DNA of 64,000 bases from Methylobacterium hispanicum (GTDB lineage Bacteria > Pseudomonadota > Alphaproteobacteria > Rhizobiales > Beijerinckiaceae): the NCBI RefSeq assembly GCF_022179285.1, contig NZ_BPQO01000002.1, positions 310,001 through 374,000 of the forward strand, read 5' to 3'. Shown piece by piece: positions 51,306 to 60,803 of the stretch (within the stretch, counting starts at the first letter, position 1; each line of letters starts with the position of its first letter). Below the pieces are notes generated by a model. The model ran no database searches and was not told where the DNA came from. It saw only the letters and a list, made by a program, of their open reading frames with translations. Both the position numbers and the translations under genes were made by a program.

Positions 51306-52271
51306 ATGATCTTCTCCGAAGCGCTCGGGCGACTTGAGGAACTCGGCCGCTCGGCCGTGGCACTCCTGCCCGGGCTGGCCATCGCGCTGGTCCTGTTCGG
51401 CATCGGCCTGCTGATCGCCAAGGGCGTGCGCGCCGCCGTCCGGCGCGCGGCGGAACTGCGCGACGCCTCCCCGGGCTCGGCCTCCGTGCTCGGCCGCATC
51501 GCGGGGGGCGTGACGGTCCTGGTGTCGTTTCTGGTAGCCGCTTCGGTCGCCTTTCCCTCGGTCTCGGCGGCCGACCTGTTTAACCTGCTCGGCATCGGCG
51601 GCGTGGCCATCGGCTTCGCCTTCCGCGACGTCCTCCAGAACCTGCTCGCCGGCATCCTGATCCTGCTGACCCGGCCTTTCGTGATCGGCGACCAGATCCG
51701 CGCCGGCTCGCACGAGGGTACCGTCGAGGACGTGTGGGTGCGGGCGACGGTGCTCCGGACCTACGACAACCAGCGCGTGCTGATCCCCAACGCGACGCTG
51801 TTCGTGGACAAGATCACGGTCATCACCGCCCACGACAAGCGCCGGCTCGCCTTCCCGCTGACCATCGGCAACGGCGACGACATCCGCGAGGCGCGCCGGG
51901 TCATCGTCGAGGCCCTGCGCGGCACCGAGGGCGTGCTGGCCGACCCGCCGCCCGAAGCGCTGGTCACCGGGCTCGGCGCGGCTGGCGTCGACATGACCGC
52001 CCGGTTCTGGATCGACCCGCCCCGGCGCCGGGACGCCGTCGACGCCCTCGACCACGCCATCTCCGACGTGAAAGACGCGCTCACCGCGGCCGGCATCGAC
52101 CTGCCGTACCCGACGAGCCAAGTCTTGTTCCACGACCAGACCGAGGAGACCGACGGCGACCGCTCCCGGCAGCGGGAGGGCTGGCCCGCGGGGAAGAGTC
52201 CGCCGCGCGCCCGGTGGCGTGTGTTGCGGGAGGAAGAGGACGCCGGCCGCCGCGCGCAGGAGCGGGCATGA
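51306..52271 (+). CDS. MscS-family mechanosensitive channel
   Basis: A 321-aa protein with three N-terminal helices and the MscS core: LLGIGGVAIGFAFRDVLQNL (the pore helix region), LLTRPFVIGDQIRAG and TVEDVWVRATVLRTYDNQRV (beta domain). It opens under osmotic downshift to release solutes. The C-terminus is charged. Its stop overlaps the start of the next gene (ATGA), so the two are co-translated. Confidence 0.87.
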   Translation: MIFSEALGRLEELGRSAVALLPGLAIALVLFGIGLLIAKGVRAAVRRAAELRDASPGSASVLGRIAGGVTVLVSFLVAASVAFPSVSAADLFNLLGIGGVAIGFAFRDVLQNLLAGILILLTRPFVIGDQIRAGSHEGTVEDVWVRATVLRTYDNQRVLIPNATLFVDKITVITAHDKRRLAFPLTIGNGDDIREARRVIVEALRGTEGVLADPPPEALVTGLGAAGVDMTARFWIDPPRRRDAVDALDHAISDVKDALTAAGIDLPYPTSQVLFHDQTEETDGDRSRQREGWPAGKSPPRARWRVLREEEDAGRRAQERA

Positions 52272-53566
52272 AGGCGCGGCTGCAAGCCTGGATCGAGATC
52301 CTCGGCGACCTGTTCTGGCTGCGCCCGGCGCTGATCGTCCTCGGCTGCATCCTGCTCGCTCAGTTCGGCGTCTGGCTGGAAACTGCCCACGTCGCCGGCT
52401 ACGACCCGTCCTCCCCGGACGCCAACTGGGGCTACTCCGGCGGCGCAGAGGGGGCACGGGCGCTGTTGAGCGCCATCGCGTCCTCGAACATCGGGGTCGC
52501 CGGCACGACCTTCTCGATCACCATCGCGGCACTGACCCTGGCCTCCGGCCAGATGGGCCCAAGGCTCCTACGCAACTTCATCCGCGATGGCCGCAACCAG
52601 ACGGTGCTGGGCATATTCCTTGGGACATTCGCCTATTCGCTGATGGTCCTTCGAACGGTTCGGACGGTGGAGGAAGACCCGTTCGTCCCACACCTCGCCA
52701 TCACCGGTGCGCTCGTCCTGGCGCTCATCGCCATCGGCACGCTGGTCTGGTTCGTCCACCACATCGCCACGAGCATCAACATCGAGACCGTGGTCGACGC
52801 CGTTCAGCAGGACCTCTGCAAGGCCATCGAGGCCCGCACCCTCGACGCGGCCGATGCGGCAAGGCCCTCCGACGTGCCGACCGGCAACGCCGTCGCTAAG
52901 ACCGGCGGCGGGTACCTGCAGGCCGTCGATACGGACGCCCTGGCCGATTGGGCGGAGGAGAACCGCATCACCGTCGCCCTGCGGGTCCGCCCCGGCGACT
53001 ACGTGCCCAGCGGCTTCCCCGTCGCCTTCCTGTCCGCGGGCGTCGAGGGCGCCGACGGGGCCATCGCGCGCGCGGTCACCCTCGGGCGCCGGCCAACCTC
53101 GCTCCAGGACCTGGAATACTCGATCCGACAACTGGTCGAAATCGCGGTCCGTGCCCTCTCACCCGGGATCAACGACCCGTTCACGGCCGGCAGCGTTGTG
53201 GACCACCTCGGCGACGCCCTGTGCCGTATCGCGCCACGCTACCTTGCGACCGGCGCGGTCGTCCGGGAGGGACAGGTGGTGCTCGTCCATCCCGTGACCG
53301 ATTACGATGGCCTCTGCGACGCGATGTTCCACATGATCCGGCAGAACGCCGCCGGGTCCGTGCTCGTGCTCGGACGGATGCTCGACGTCCTCGCACGCGT
53401 CGCCGAGGTCGAACGTCTTGCGGACCGGCTGAGGGAGTTGCGCCGTCACGCCGACCTCGTCGCCGACGCGGCCCGGCGCGGCGTGGCCGATCCGCAGGAT
53501 CTCGGTGACCTGCTCGAACGGCATGCCCGGTTCGTCCTGGTGCAGGAGACCGGGCGACTGGCGTGA
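52268..53566 (+). CDS. DUF2254 membrane protein
   Basis: A 432-aa protein from the ATG at 52268 that overlaps the channel stop by 4 nt. It has four N-terminal helices (PALIVLGCILLAQFGVWLE, FSITIAALTLASGQMGPRLL, TGALVLALIAIGTLVWFVHH) and a soluble C-terminal half with the DUF2254 hallmark RALSPGINDPFTA. Function unknown; coupling to an MscS channel suggests an envelope stress role. Confidence 0.82.
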   Translation: MKARLQAWIEILGDLFWLRPALIVLGCILLAQFGVWLETAHVAGYDPSSPDANWGYSGGAEGARALLSAIASSNIGVAGTTFSITIAALTLASGQMGPRLLRNFIRDGRNQTVLGIFLGTFAYSLMVLRTVRTVEEDPFVPHLAITGALVLALIAIGTLVWFVHHIATSINIETVVDAVQQDLCKAIEARTLDAADAARPSDVPTGNAVAKTGGGYLQAVDTDALADWAEENRITVALRVRPGDYVPSGFPVAFLSAGVEGADGAIARAVTLGRRPTSLQDLEYSIRQLVEIAVRALSPGINDPFTAGSVVDHLGDALCRIAPRYLATGAVVREGQVVLVHPVTDYDGLCDAMFHMIRQNAAGSVLVLGRMLDVLARVAEVERLADRLRELRRHADLVADAARRGVADPQDLGDLLERHARFVLVQETGRLA

Positions 53567-54030
53567 TCGAGGGCGATCTCCACATCCGACCTGGGGCAGG
53601 CGGGGCGCCCTGTCCATCGAACGACGAGGATATGCCATGAAGCGGTTCAGCTTGATGCCCTTGCTTTAGCTGATGTCTGCGCCGGTGATGGCCGGACCAT
53701 CGACCGCTCCAGCCCTGGATGACGACGTCAGGTCCGGGGGATGGGCGTTGGGGCGAGATTTATGGCACCGGTCGCGAAGCCCGGAACCGATATGACGACG
53801 GCGGGTTCCGGGACTGGCGAGGGCAAGTCTGGCGCAACGTCGAAGGCCACCGGATCACTCGACGGCGGGTCACCACAGCCGCGTTAGGCTGCGCAGTCAT
53901 GGATCTGGCCGCAAATTGCGTAATCGCCACGTCGGCCGGATCTGCAAGCGACCGGAGGGTCGACAAGCGGCCCCGGGCAATCTCGCACCATCGAAGCACC
54001 GCGCTCGGCCGTTTCGCCGCCGTGATGTCG
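53567..54030. other. Gap with possible gene remnant
   Basis: A 464-bp gap. The only coding-like signal is a decayed small exported-protein frame from 53637. The rest shows no supported gene or strong hairpin. Confidence 0.4.
53637..53880 (+). pseudogene. Possible remnant of a small exported protein
   Basis: An ATG at 53637 with GAGGA upstream starts a signal-peptide-like sequence (MKRFSLMPLL, TAG stop, LMSAPVMAGPSTAPA). Reading on, coding quality shifts to another frame near 53740 (GRWGEIYGTGREARNRYDDG). One nonsense change plus one frameshift would explain it. The right limit is a guess. Confidence 0.3.
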
Positions 54031-55419
54031 TCAGAGAGCAAGGCCAATACGCGACCAGAACACGAGGTAGGCGACAACCATCAGCGCAGCATAGGCAGGC
54101 GCCAGGAACGCGCTCAGTCGGAGAAGGTCCCGGGACGAGAAGGCCGGTCGGTCGCCGTCCTGGAAGATCAGCAGCGCCTTTGAGCTGACCGGCAGGGTCA
54201 AGCAGTAGTCCATCCCGACATTCGCCAAGAACGCCACCGCGAGAGGGTTCAGGCCCAGACGGTGCGAGAGGAGCAGCAGCGGCGGGAGCAACGCGGCCAC
54301 CCGGGCCGTGTGGGACACCATGTAGAGGTGCGCCGTCATGCCGAGGGCCAGCAACCCCAACATGACCAGCAGCGGCGAGCTACCGCTATCGACGCCGCTC
54401 GCGCCCAACGCCGAAGTAATCAGCCACTTCGCGGCACCCGTCGAGATCAGGGCGCGACCGAGCACCAGTGAGGCGGTGATGAACAGGACCAGCGACCAGT
54501 TCACGGCCTCCACGCCCTCGTTCCAAGTAAGGACGCCGAGGCCCGGCATCGTTAGCAGAACCGCACCGGCCACCGCCACGGTCGCGATCCCGAACGGGTG
54601 GTATCCCTCGGTTAGCCACAGTCCGAGCATGGCTGCGACCACCGCTCCCGTCCGCCATTCCGCGGGCGAGAGAGGACCTGCGGGGGCGTCGACCTCGCCA
54701 ATCGGCCGGGCCCGCGCCTCCCCGTCGAGGAACAGGCGACTGACCAGGAACGTCGTCATCAGGCTGGCGGCCAAGCCGAACGGCAGCCCCCAGAGCATCC
54801 ACTGACCGAACCCGATGGTCCGGTCCGACAGCCTCTCCAGGAGGTCGACAGCGACGAGGTGCGAACCGGCGCCCGTCAGGCTGCAGATCGTCGAGATGAC
54901 GATGACGGCGGGGATCAGCAAGCCGACCGCCCTGGCGACGCGCTCGTCGTCGTCCGCCTCGGTCAGCCCTCGATAAAGTGGCAGCAGCACGGTGGCGCGC
55001 CCCGAGGTCGAGGGGATCAGGAAAGCGAGCGGGACGATGCCGAGGGTCAGGCGCCACATCAGGCCCCCGACCGTGGTCCCGCGTCCCGCGACCAAGGCGG
55101 TGAGCCGGCCGGCCAGCCCGCTCTTCTCGACCGCGGCGCCGAGGACGAAGGTCCCGATGACCAGCCAGACCACCTTCGACCCCAGGCCGTCGATCAGCGC
55201 CTGCTGCTCGACCCCCCGGACCGCCACGAGGAACAGCGCGGCCGCGACGGCGACGTAGCTGCCGCTCAAGTCCGTCAGGGTCCAGAAGACCGCCGCCCCG
55301 CCGAAGGCCAGCAGAGCGGCCCGGGCCGGCCAATCAAGCCCCTCCGGCAGGGTCACGGCGATACAGAGCGCCGCGAGGGCCCCCACCGCCGACAGAGTGC
55401 GCTTGGACGGATGGGTCAA
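54031..55419 (-). CDS. SLC13/DASS-family anion permease
   Basis: A 462-aa protein with about eleven to twelve helices. It starts at the TTG at 55419, which overlaps the glycerate kinase stop (TTGA). Family marks: WLVIGTFVLGAAVEKSGL, a helical hairpin IPSTSGRATVLLPLYRG and a second hairpin with ANVGMDYCLTLPVSSKALL. Such carriers move dicarboxylates, sulfate or similar anions, commonly with Na+. Coupling with glycerate kinase suggests a substrate like glycerate, which is inference. Confidence 0.78.
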   Translation of the reverse strand: MTHPSKRTLSAVGALAALCIAVTLPEGLDWPARAALLAFGGAAVFWTLTDLSGSYVAVAAALFLVAVRGVEQQALIDGLGSKVVWLVIGTFVLGAAVEKSGLAGRLTALVAGRGTTVGGLMWRLTLGIVPLAFLIPSTSGRATVLLPLYRGLTEADDDERVARAVGLLIPAVIVISTICSLTGAGSHLVAVDLLERLSDRTIGFGQWMLWGLPFGLAASLMTTFLVSRLFLDGEARARPIGEVDAPAGPLSPAEWRTGAVVAAMLGLWLTEGYHPFGIATVAVAGAVLLTMPGLGVLTWNEGVEAVNWSLVLFITASLVLGRALISTGAAKWLITSALGASGVDSGSSPLLVMLGLLALGMTAHLYMVSHTARVAALLPPLLLLSHRLGLNPLAVAFLANVGMDYCLTLPVSSKALLIFQDGDRPAFSSRDLLRLSAFLAPAYAALMVVAYLVFWSRIGLAL

Positions 55420-56597
55420 GCCTGCGACCCGCTGTTCTGGCGGCGACCCAGTGCGACGCCGGCGAGGAAGGTCCGCATCATCTGCTCAGCGGAACGCCCG
55501 AGCTGCTCCTCGACGTCGCGCATGGCGTCGTCCAGCGACTGAGGCCGGCCGATGACGGAGAAGTACGCGCAGACGCCCTCGTCCAAAACCTCGCCCGAGC
55601 GCTCCCCCAGCGTTCCGGCCAGCACGACCACGGCCTTGCCGGCGGTCGCCCCGCGCCTGCCCATCTCGGACGGGATCTTGCCCCGGACGGACTTGTAGTC
55701 GAGGCCGCCCTCCGCGGTGACGATCAGGTCCGCCCAGGCCACGGCCTCGTCGACCCCGTGGAACGCGAACAGCAGGTCGAACCGCGACCGCAGGGTGCCG
55801 CCGACCAGGGCGTGGAGCCCGGCCCCGGCGCCCCCGGAAGCTCCTCCGCCCGGCATGAGGCGGACGTCGACGCCGCAGTCGCGTTCGACCACGGCGGCGA
55901 AGCGGTCGAGCGCCGCCTCCATAGTGCGGACATCGTCCTCGCTCGCGCCCTTCTGCGGGCCAAAGACGCGGGCGACGCCCCGGGGACCCGTCAGGACATT
56001 CTCAACGTTGCAGGCGACCTCCATCGGCACTCGGGCGAGCCGCGGGTCCCGGCCGGCGAGGTCGATGCGGTCAAGTTCGGCGAGCCCGAGGCCGCCGCCC
56101 ACGATGTCCTCCCCGCTTCGGTCGAGGAGACGCACGCCGAGCGCCTGCGCCAGACCGGCGCCACCGTCGTTCACTCCGGAATCCCCGCACCCGACGATGA
56201 CCCTCGTGGCCCCGGCATCGAGCGCGGCCAGGATCAACGCGCCGACGCCGCGGGTCGTCGTCCGCATCGGATCGCGCCGGTCGTGGGGCACGTGGCTCAG
56301 CCCGGCCGCGGCGGCGAGCTCGACGACGGCGGTGCCGTGATGAGTGCCGCCGAGCATGGCGAAGGATGTGTCCAGCACCTCGCCGAGCGGTCCGGTGACC
56401 CGGGCCGGCCGGAGCTCGCCGTCCGTCACCCGGGCCAGCGTCGCCGCCGTGCCCTCGCCGCCATCCACGAGCGCGAGTTCGCGAACCTCCACGGCGTCGG
56501 ATGCCCGTCGCAGGCCGGTCGCTATCGCCGACGCGACGTGCTCGGGGTCGAGGCACCCCTTGAACCCGGACGGGGCGACGAGGACGCGGATGTTCAT
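55416..56597 (-). CDS. Glycerate kinase, GarK/GlxK family
   Basis: A 393-aa enzyme from the ATG at 56597. Hallmarks: VAPSGFKGCLDPEHVASAIA at the N-terminus, ALVDGGEGTAATL, GCGDSGVNDGGAGLAQALG, ARVFGPQKGAS and ADLIVTAEGGLDYKS. It phosphorylates glycerate with ATP, in GarK/GlxK members at the 2-position. The serine cycle of methylotrophs uses a glycerate kinase of another family, so this one may serve glycerate or glyoxylate use. It is followed without gap by an SLC13 permease. Confidence 0.85.
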   Translation of the reverse strand: MNIRVLVAPSGFKGCLDPEHVASAIATGLRRASDAVEVRELALVDGGEGTAATLARVTDGELRPARVTGPLGEVLDTSFAMLGGTHHGTAVVELAAAAGLSHVPHDRRDPMRTTTRGVGALILAALDAGATRVIVGCGDSGVNDGGAGLAQALGVRLLDRSGEDIVGGGLGLAELDRIDLAGRDPRLARVPMEVACNVENVLTGPRGVARVFGPQKGASEDDVRTMEAALDRFAAVVERDCGVDVRLMPGGGASGGAGAGLHALVGGTLRSRFDLLFAFHGVDEAVAWADLIVTAEGGLDYKSVRGKIPSEMGRRGATAGKAVVVLAGTLGERSGEVLDEGVCAYFSVIGRPQSLDDAMRDVEEQLGRSAEQMMRTFLAGVALGRRQNSGSQA

Positions 56598-56716
56598 GGT
56601 GTCGTGGGTCCTCGCGCCGCGCTGGTCTCCCGGCGCGGGTGACCGGACACGGCAAGGGCCCGCCACGGCGATCCGGGCGGGCCCTTCGGATGGAAACTCA
56701 GGCGGGACCGCTCGCC

Positions 56717-57118
56717 TCAGCAGCCGTCGTCCTTGGCGGCCTGGTCGCCAAGCTTCTGGTTGGCCCCGGCGTTGTTCATGGCCCCGACCGTGCCGGGCGA
56801 GGCAGGCTGCCGGCCGCCCGCGAGGTTCTTGCTCGACGTCCCGACACCCGCGCCCTGGTCGTTCTTGGCTTCCGACCCGGGCTTCTGCCCGACCATCTGG
56901 TTGGCCCCGGCGGCGTTCATGGCCCCGACCGTGCCCGGCGAGGCGGGCTGCTGGCCGCCGGCAAGGTTCTGGCTCGACTTGTCGACGTCGGAGCTTTTCG
57001 GGTTCACCTGCCCGGGCGTCGGGTCCTTGGCCTTGGTCGCTCCGGTGTTGCACGGGGCCGCCAACGCCGGCGCCGCGAGGGCGAGGCTCGCGATGGTCGC
57101 CAAGACGAACGTCCTCAT
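56717..57118 (-). CDS. Exported protein with internal duplication
   Basis: A 133-aa protein from the ATG at 57118. A signal peptide (VLATIASLALAAPALAAP) is cut near residue 20. The mature chain contains a unit of about 30 residues twice (NLAGGQQPASPGTVGAMNAA and NLAGGRQPASPGTVGAMNNA), ending in AKDDGC. No known fold; the Gly/Pro/Ala/Asn composition suggests disorder. Similar secreted proteins are frequent in Methylobacterium-like genomes. Confidence 0.7.
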   Translation of the reverse strand: MRTFVLATIASLALAAPALAAPCNTGATKAKDPTPGQVNPKSSDVDKSSQNLAGGQQPASPGTVGAMNAAGANQMVGQKPGSEAKNDQGAGVGTSSKNLAGGRQPASPGTVGAMNNAGANQKLGDQAAKDDGC

Positions 57119-57291
57119 GGGCTCTCCGCCTGTTCCGTTGTGCACCTCCAAAGGGGGTGGCCGGGCCGAAGTTCCATTTCGCGGGGTACTCATCGGCAAT
57201 TCGCGATTGCCGTCCGCGAACGTTCCCGATGCCGGACCGTTGAGAGCCGGGCCCGCAGAGCCGTCCAGGCGCGGGTCGGGGGAGACCATCG

Positions 57292-59202
57292 ATGTCCGCT
57301 GGCGCCACGACCGAACCCACCGCGCACGACACATCGACTCCCCCCGTGGCGGGACACGGCCCCCGGACCGGGTTCTGGGCGCTGGCCCTGGGCTCGGTCG
57401 GCGTGGTCTACGGAGACATCGGGACCAGCCCGCTCTACGCCCTGAAGGAGTCTCTCCATGCCGCCAGCGGCGGCCACGCCCCGACCCGCGAGATGGTGTT
57501 CGGCGTCGTCTCCCTGATCCTCTGGGCGCTGATCCTCATCGTGACGCTGAAGTACGTGCTCATCGTCATGCGCGCTGACAACGACGGCGAAGGCGGGACG
57601 CCCTCCCTGGTGGCCCTCGCGCAGAGGGCGCTCGGCCGGTCGGGGGGCTTCGTGATCGTCCTCGGCATGATCGGCGTCAGCCTGTTCTACGGCGACGCCA
57701 TCATCACGCCGGCCATCTCGGTGCTCTCGGCCATCGAGGGGCTGAAGCTCGTGACGCCCGCCCTCGACCCCTACGTGCTACCCCTCAGCATCGCCATCAT
57801 CGTCGGCCTGTTCGCAGTCCAGAACCATGGCACGGCGAAGGTGGCGTTCGTCTTCGGGCCGCTGACCGCGCTGTGGTTCATCGTCATGGCGCTCGGCGGC
57901 CTCGGCCACCTCCTCGACGACCTGAGCATCGTGGCCGCCTTCAACCCAACGCACGGCATCGCCTTCCTACTCAGCCACGGTACCGCTGGCCTCCTCGCGC
58001 TCGGCGCGGTGTTCCTGGCCGTGACCGGGGCGGAGGCGCTGTACGCGGACATGGGCCATTTCGGCCGGCAGCCGATCCGGGCGGCGTGGTTCGGTCTCGT
58101 CCTGCCAGCCCTGGCGCTGAATTACCTCGGCCAGGGCGCCATGTTGCTGGCCCATCCCGAGCGGATCGAGAACCCCTTCTTCCTGCTCTACCCGTCCTGG
58201 GCGCTCCTGCCGATGGTGCTGCTCGCTACCGTGGCGACGGTCATCGCCAGCCAGGCGGTCATCACCGGCACGTTCTCGATCACGCAGCAGGCCATGCAGC
58301 TCGGCCTCCTGCCGCGCATGCGGGTGCTGCGCACCTCCGAGACCGAGAAGGGCCAGATCTACATCCCGCGGGTGAACTGGTGGCTGCTGACCGCGGTCGT
58401 GTTTTTGGCAGTGCTGTTCAAGTCGTCGAGCTCGCTGGCGGCTGCCTACGGCATCGCCGTCACCGGGGACATGGTGATCACGGCCTGCCTAGTGTTCGTG
58501 GTCGCGTGGCGGTTCTGGCGCTGGCCGGCGGCGGTCGCGGCCCTCGTCCTCGCACCTTTCCTCCTCGTCGAGTTCGTGTTCCTATCGGCCAACGCGCTCA
58601 AGATCCTCCACGGCGGCTGGGTGCCCCTGACTATCGGCGCCGCGCTCGTCACGGCGATGTGGACTTGGCGGAGGGGCTCGGCGCTGATCGCCCGGCACAT
58701 CCACGAGCACCGCGTTCCCCTGGCCGACTTCACGCACATGGCCGAGACCGGCTCAGTCCTGCGCGCTCCGGGAACGGCCGTGTTCCTCACCGGGTCGCCG
58801 GACGACGCGCCGGGAGCGCTGATGCACAACGTGAAGCACAACCACGTGCTGCACGAACGCAACCTCATCCTGACGGTGGTGACCGAGGAGGTGCCCAAGG
58901 TGTCCGGAGCCGGGCGCGTCACCGTCGAGCGTCTGTCCGACGCCTTCACCGGCGTGACCGTGCGCTTCGGCTTCACGGAGTTGCCCGACCTGCCGCGGGC
59001 CCTCGCCAACGCCGGCATGGACGAGGACGGCCTGTCCTACTTCCTGAGCCGCCGGGTGCTGGTGGCCTCGCCGACCACAGGCATGCCGGTCTGGCAGGAT
59101 CGGCTCTACATCGCGATGGCGCTGGCGGCGACGGACGCATCCCGCTTTTTCCGCATCCCGGCCGAACGGGCCGTCGAGATCGGCGCCCGCATCGACATCT
59201 AA
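57292..59202 (+). CDS. kup: Kup low-affinity potassium transporter
   Basis: A 636-aa inner-membrane K+ uptake protein. The N-terminal motif GVVYGDIGTSPLYALKE is typical of Kup/HAK, followed by about 12 helices (LFYGDAIITPAISVLSAIEG, AVTGAEALYADMGHFG, QAVITGTFSITQQAMQLG) and a soluble C-terminal domain of about 170 residues. The length matches the family. It stands alone with 173 bp before and 176 bp after. Confidence 0.92.
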   Translation: MSAGATTEPTAHDTSTPPVAGHGPRTGFWALALGSVGVVYGDIGTSPLYALKESLHAASGGHAPTREMVFGVVSLILWALILIVTLKYVLIVMRADNDGEGGTPSLVALAQRALGRSGGFVIVLGMIGVSLFYGDAIITPAISVLSAIEGLKLVTPALDPYVLPLSIAIIVGLFAVQNHGTAKVAFVFGPLTALWFIVMALGGLGHLLDDLSIVAAFNPTHGIAFLLSHGTAGLLALGAVFLAVTGAEALYADMGHFGRQPIRAAWFGLVLPALALNYLGQGAMLLAHPERIENPFFLLYPSWALLPMVLLATVATVIASQAVITGTFSITQQAMQLGLLPRMRVLRTSETEKGQIYIPRVNWWLLTAVVFLAVLFKSSSSLAAAYGIAVTGDMVITACLVFVVAWRFWRWPAAVAALVLAPFLLVEFVFLSANALKILHGGWVPLTIGAALVTAMWTWRRGSALIARHIHEHRVPLADFTHMAETGSVLRAPGTAVFLTGSPDDAPGALMHNVKHNHVLHERNLILTVVTEEVPKVSGAGRVTVERLSDAFTGVTVRFGFTELPDLPRALANAGMDEDGLSYFLSRRVLVASPTTGMPVWQDRLYIAMALAATDASRFFRIPAERAVEIGARIDI

Positions 59203-59378
59203 GCCTTTATCTCTGCGGCCTCGGCCCGGTCGTGGCGCTTGGGCGACGTGCCGATCCGACGGAACGGTGCGGGATTCCAGGCCAAGGTTCGGCGAGCGCG
59301 TCACATAGGCTCGTATTCGATCCGGCTCGTCGCAAGATGTCTCGGCAAACGAGGTCACCGGCAAAAAGGAGCCGCCTT

Positions 59379-60125
59379 ATGCTCGACACGACCCGCAGGG
59401 CCACCGTCTACCGGATGGTGATGGAGAAGCACGTTTGTCCGTTCGGGCTGAAGACCAAGGACCTGCTCGAACGCGAGGGGTTCACGGTCGACGACCACTG
59501 GCTGACCACCCGCGAAGAGACGGACGCATTCAAGGCCGAGCACGGCGTGAAGACCACGCCGCAGACCTTCATCAACGGCGAGCTGGTCGGTGGCTACGAC
59601 GACCTGCGCCGTCATCTCGGCAAGGAGGTCAATGACCCGAAGGCCACCAGCTATGCACCGGTGGTCGCCGTATTCGCGATGACCGCCCTGATAGCGCTGG
59701 CGACGAGCTACGCCGCCTACGGGACGCCGCTGACGGTGCGGGCCGGCGAATGGTTCATCGCCTTCAGCATGTGCGTCCTGGCCATCCTCAAGCTGCAGGA
59801 CGTCGAGAGCTTTTCTTCGATGTTCCTGGGCTACGACCTGCTGGCCCGACGCTGGGTGCGCTACGCCTACGCCTACCCGTTCTGCGAGGCGCTCGCCGGC
59901 ATCCTGATGGTCGCCGGCGCGCTGAGGTGGTTGTCGATCCCGTTGGCCCTGTTCATCGGCACCGTCGGCGCAATCTCGGTGTTCAAGGCGGTCTACGTCG
60001 ACAGGCGCGAGATCAAGTGCGCCTGCGTCGGCGGCTCGGGCAGCGTGCCCCTCGGGTTCGTCTCGCTGACCGAGAACCTGATGATGGTCGCGATGGCCGT
60101 CTGGATGCTGGTCGCCCACCACTGA
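59379..60125 (+). CDS. Glutaredoxin-MauE/DoxX-like fusion membrane protein
   Basis: A 248-aa protein from the ATG at 59379. Residues about 9-82 are a glutaredoxin fold with a monothiol site CPFG (Cys20) and TTPQTFINGELVGGYDDLR. About four membrane helices follow (about 93-245), the part resembling MauE-type redox membrane proteins, with a KCACVGG motif (two Cys) in a loop. It may pass electrons or assist disulfide chemistry at the membrane; the partner is unknown. Confidence 0.75.
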   Translation: MLDTTRRATVYRMVMEKHVCPFGLKTKDLLEREGFTVDDHWLTTREETDAFKAEHGVKTTPQTFINGELVGGYDDLRRHLGKEVNDPKATSYAPVVAVFAMTALIALATSYAAYGTPLTVRAGEWFIAFSMCVLAILKLQDVESFSSMFLGYDLLARRWVRYAYAYPFCEALAGILMVAGALRWLSIPLALFIGTVGAISVFKAVYVDRREIKCACVGGSGSVPLGFVSLTENLMMVAMAVWMLVAHH

Positions 60126-60183
60126 CCGGGACGCTTGCGATGGTCCCGTCACGGCATGGTCCCCTACGGAATGTAGCCCGGGT

Positions 60184-60420
60184 TTGACGAGCATCGGCCT
60201 CGCGATCCTCGTCAACCTGTGGTCCATGACGCCCGGGCTCGCCGAACGGCGGGGCAAGAAGGATTTGAAGCGTTACTGCGCCGGGGGCACTACGACACAG
60301 CGTTGGGACGTCGACCCTGGCGGACAAGCGATGGACGCCTACTTAGAGAAGCACCGCAAGGAGCTCCCGGGTTATTGTCGCCGGGCGGTCGATGCCAATC
60401 AGGCGCAGGTCGGCCGATGA
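60184..60420 (+). CDS. Small exported cysteine-containing protein
   Basis: A 78-aa product with a TTG start at 60184 and a hydrophobic lead (GLAILVNLWSMTPGLAE). Two cysteines are placed as in cysteine-rich repeat proteins (DLKRYCAGG and HRKELPGYCRRAV). The start has no strong ribosome-binding site. Probably periplasmic; function unknown. Confidence 0.45.
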   Translation: MTSIGLAILVNLWSMTPGLAERRGKKDLKRYCAGGTTTQRWDVDPGGQAMDAYLEKHRKELPGYCRRAVDANQAQVGR

Positions 60421-60662
60421 GCACCGGGCGCTACCTAACTGTCATGCTCGCCTCAAACTGTTCGGACGCCCCGACGCAGAAACGACCGGTCACGAGCCCG
60501 CAGGACGCATAAGGCGGTGGCGGGGCGCGGGACAGAGTGTTCACCGTGCCGAACCCGCATGGCCTGACCCCGTTCCCGCTGGGGGCGAAGATCTACCATG
60601 CCTGCATGCGCCGCCTCGGGGCCGAACCCAAGCCGCCGTGCGAATAGGCGCGGTGGTCGGGG

Positions 60663-60803
60663 TCAGCGGGCGTCGATGGGTCCGGGTGGCTGGGGCGCCG
60701 GCGGGTCGCCCTCGGGAGTTGTGGGACCGGGCGGCGGATCGCCGATGGGCGGGGCCGGGTCGTCGCGTGGCGGACATGCGTTCGTCTCCTTCTGCCGACC
60801 CAT
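60663..60803 (-). CDS. Proline-rich 46-residue protein, twin B
   Basis: A 46-aa product from the ATG at 60803. It has the same length and the same ordered blocks as the product at 35376 (DDPAPPIGDPPPG, PEGDPPAPQPPGPIDAR). The N-termini differ (MGRQKETNAC here). It is divergent from the LOV-like kinase at 60998, as twin A is divergent from the hybrid kinase. Confidence 0.6.
   Translation of the reverse strand: MGRQKETNACPPRDDPAPPIGDPPPGPTTPEGDPPAPQPPGPIDAR

Noticed and set aside
60547..60648. 33-codon frame starting with GTG
   Set aside because: No ribosome-binding site, no neighbours in an operon, and composition typical of background.
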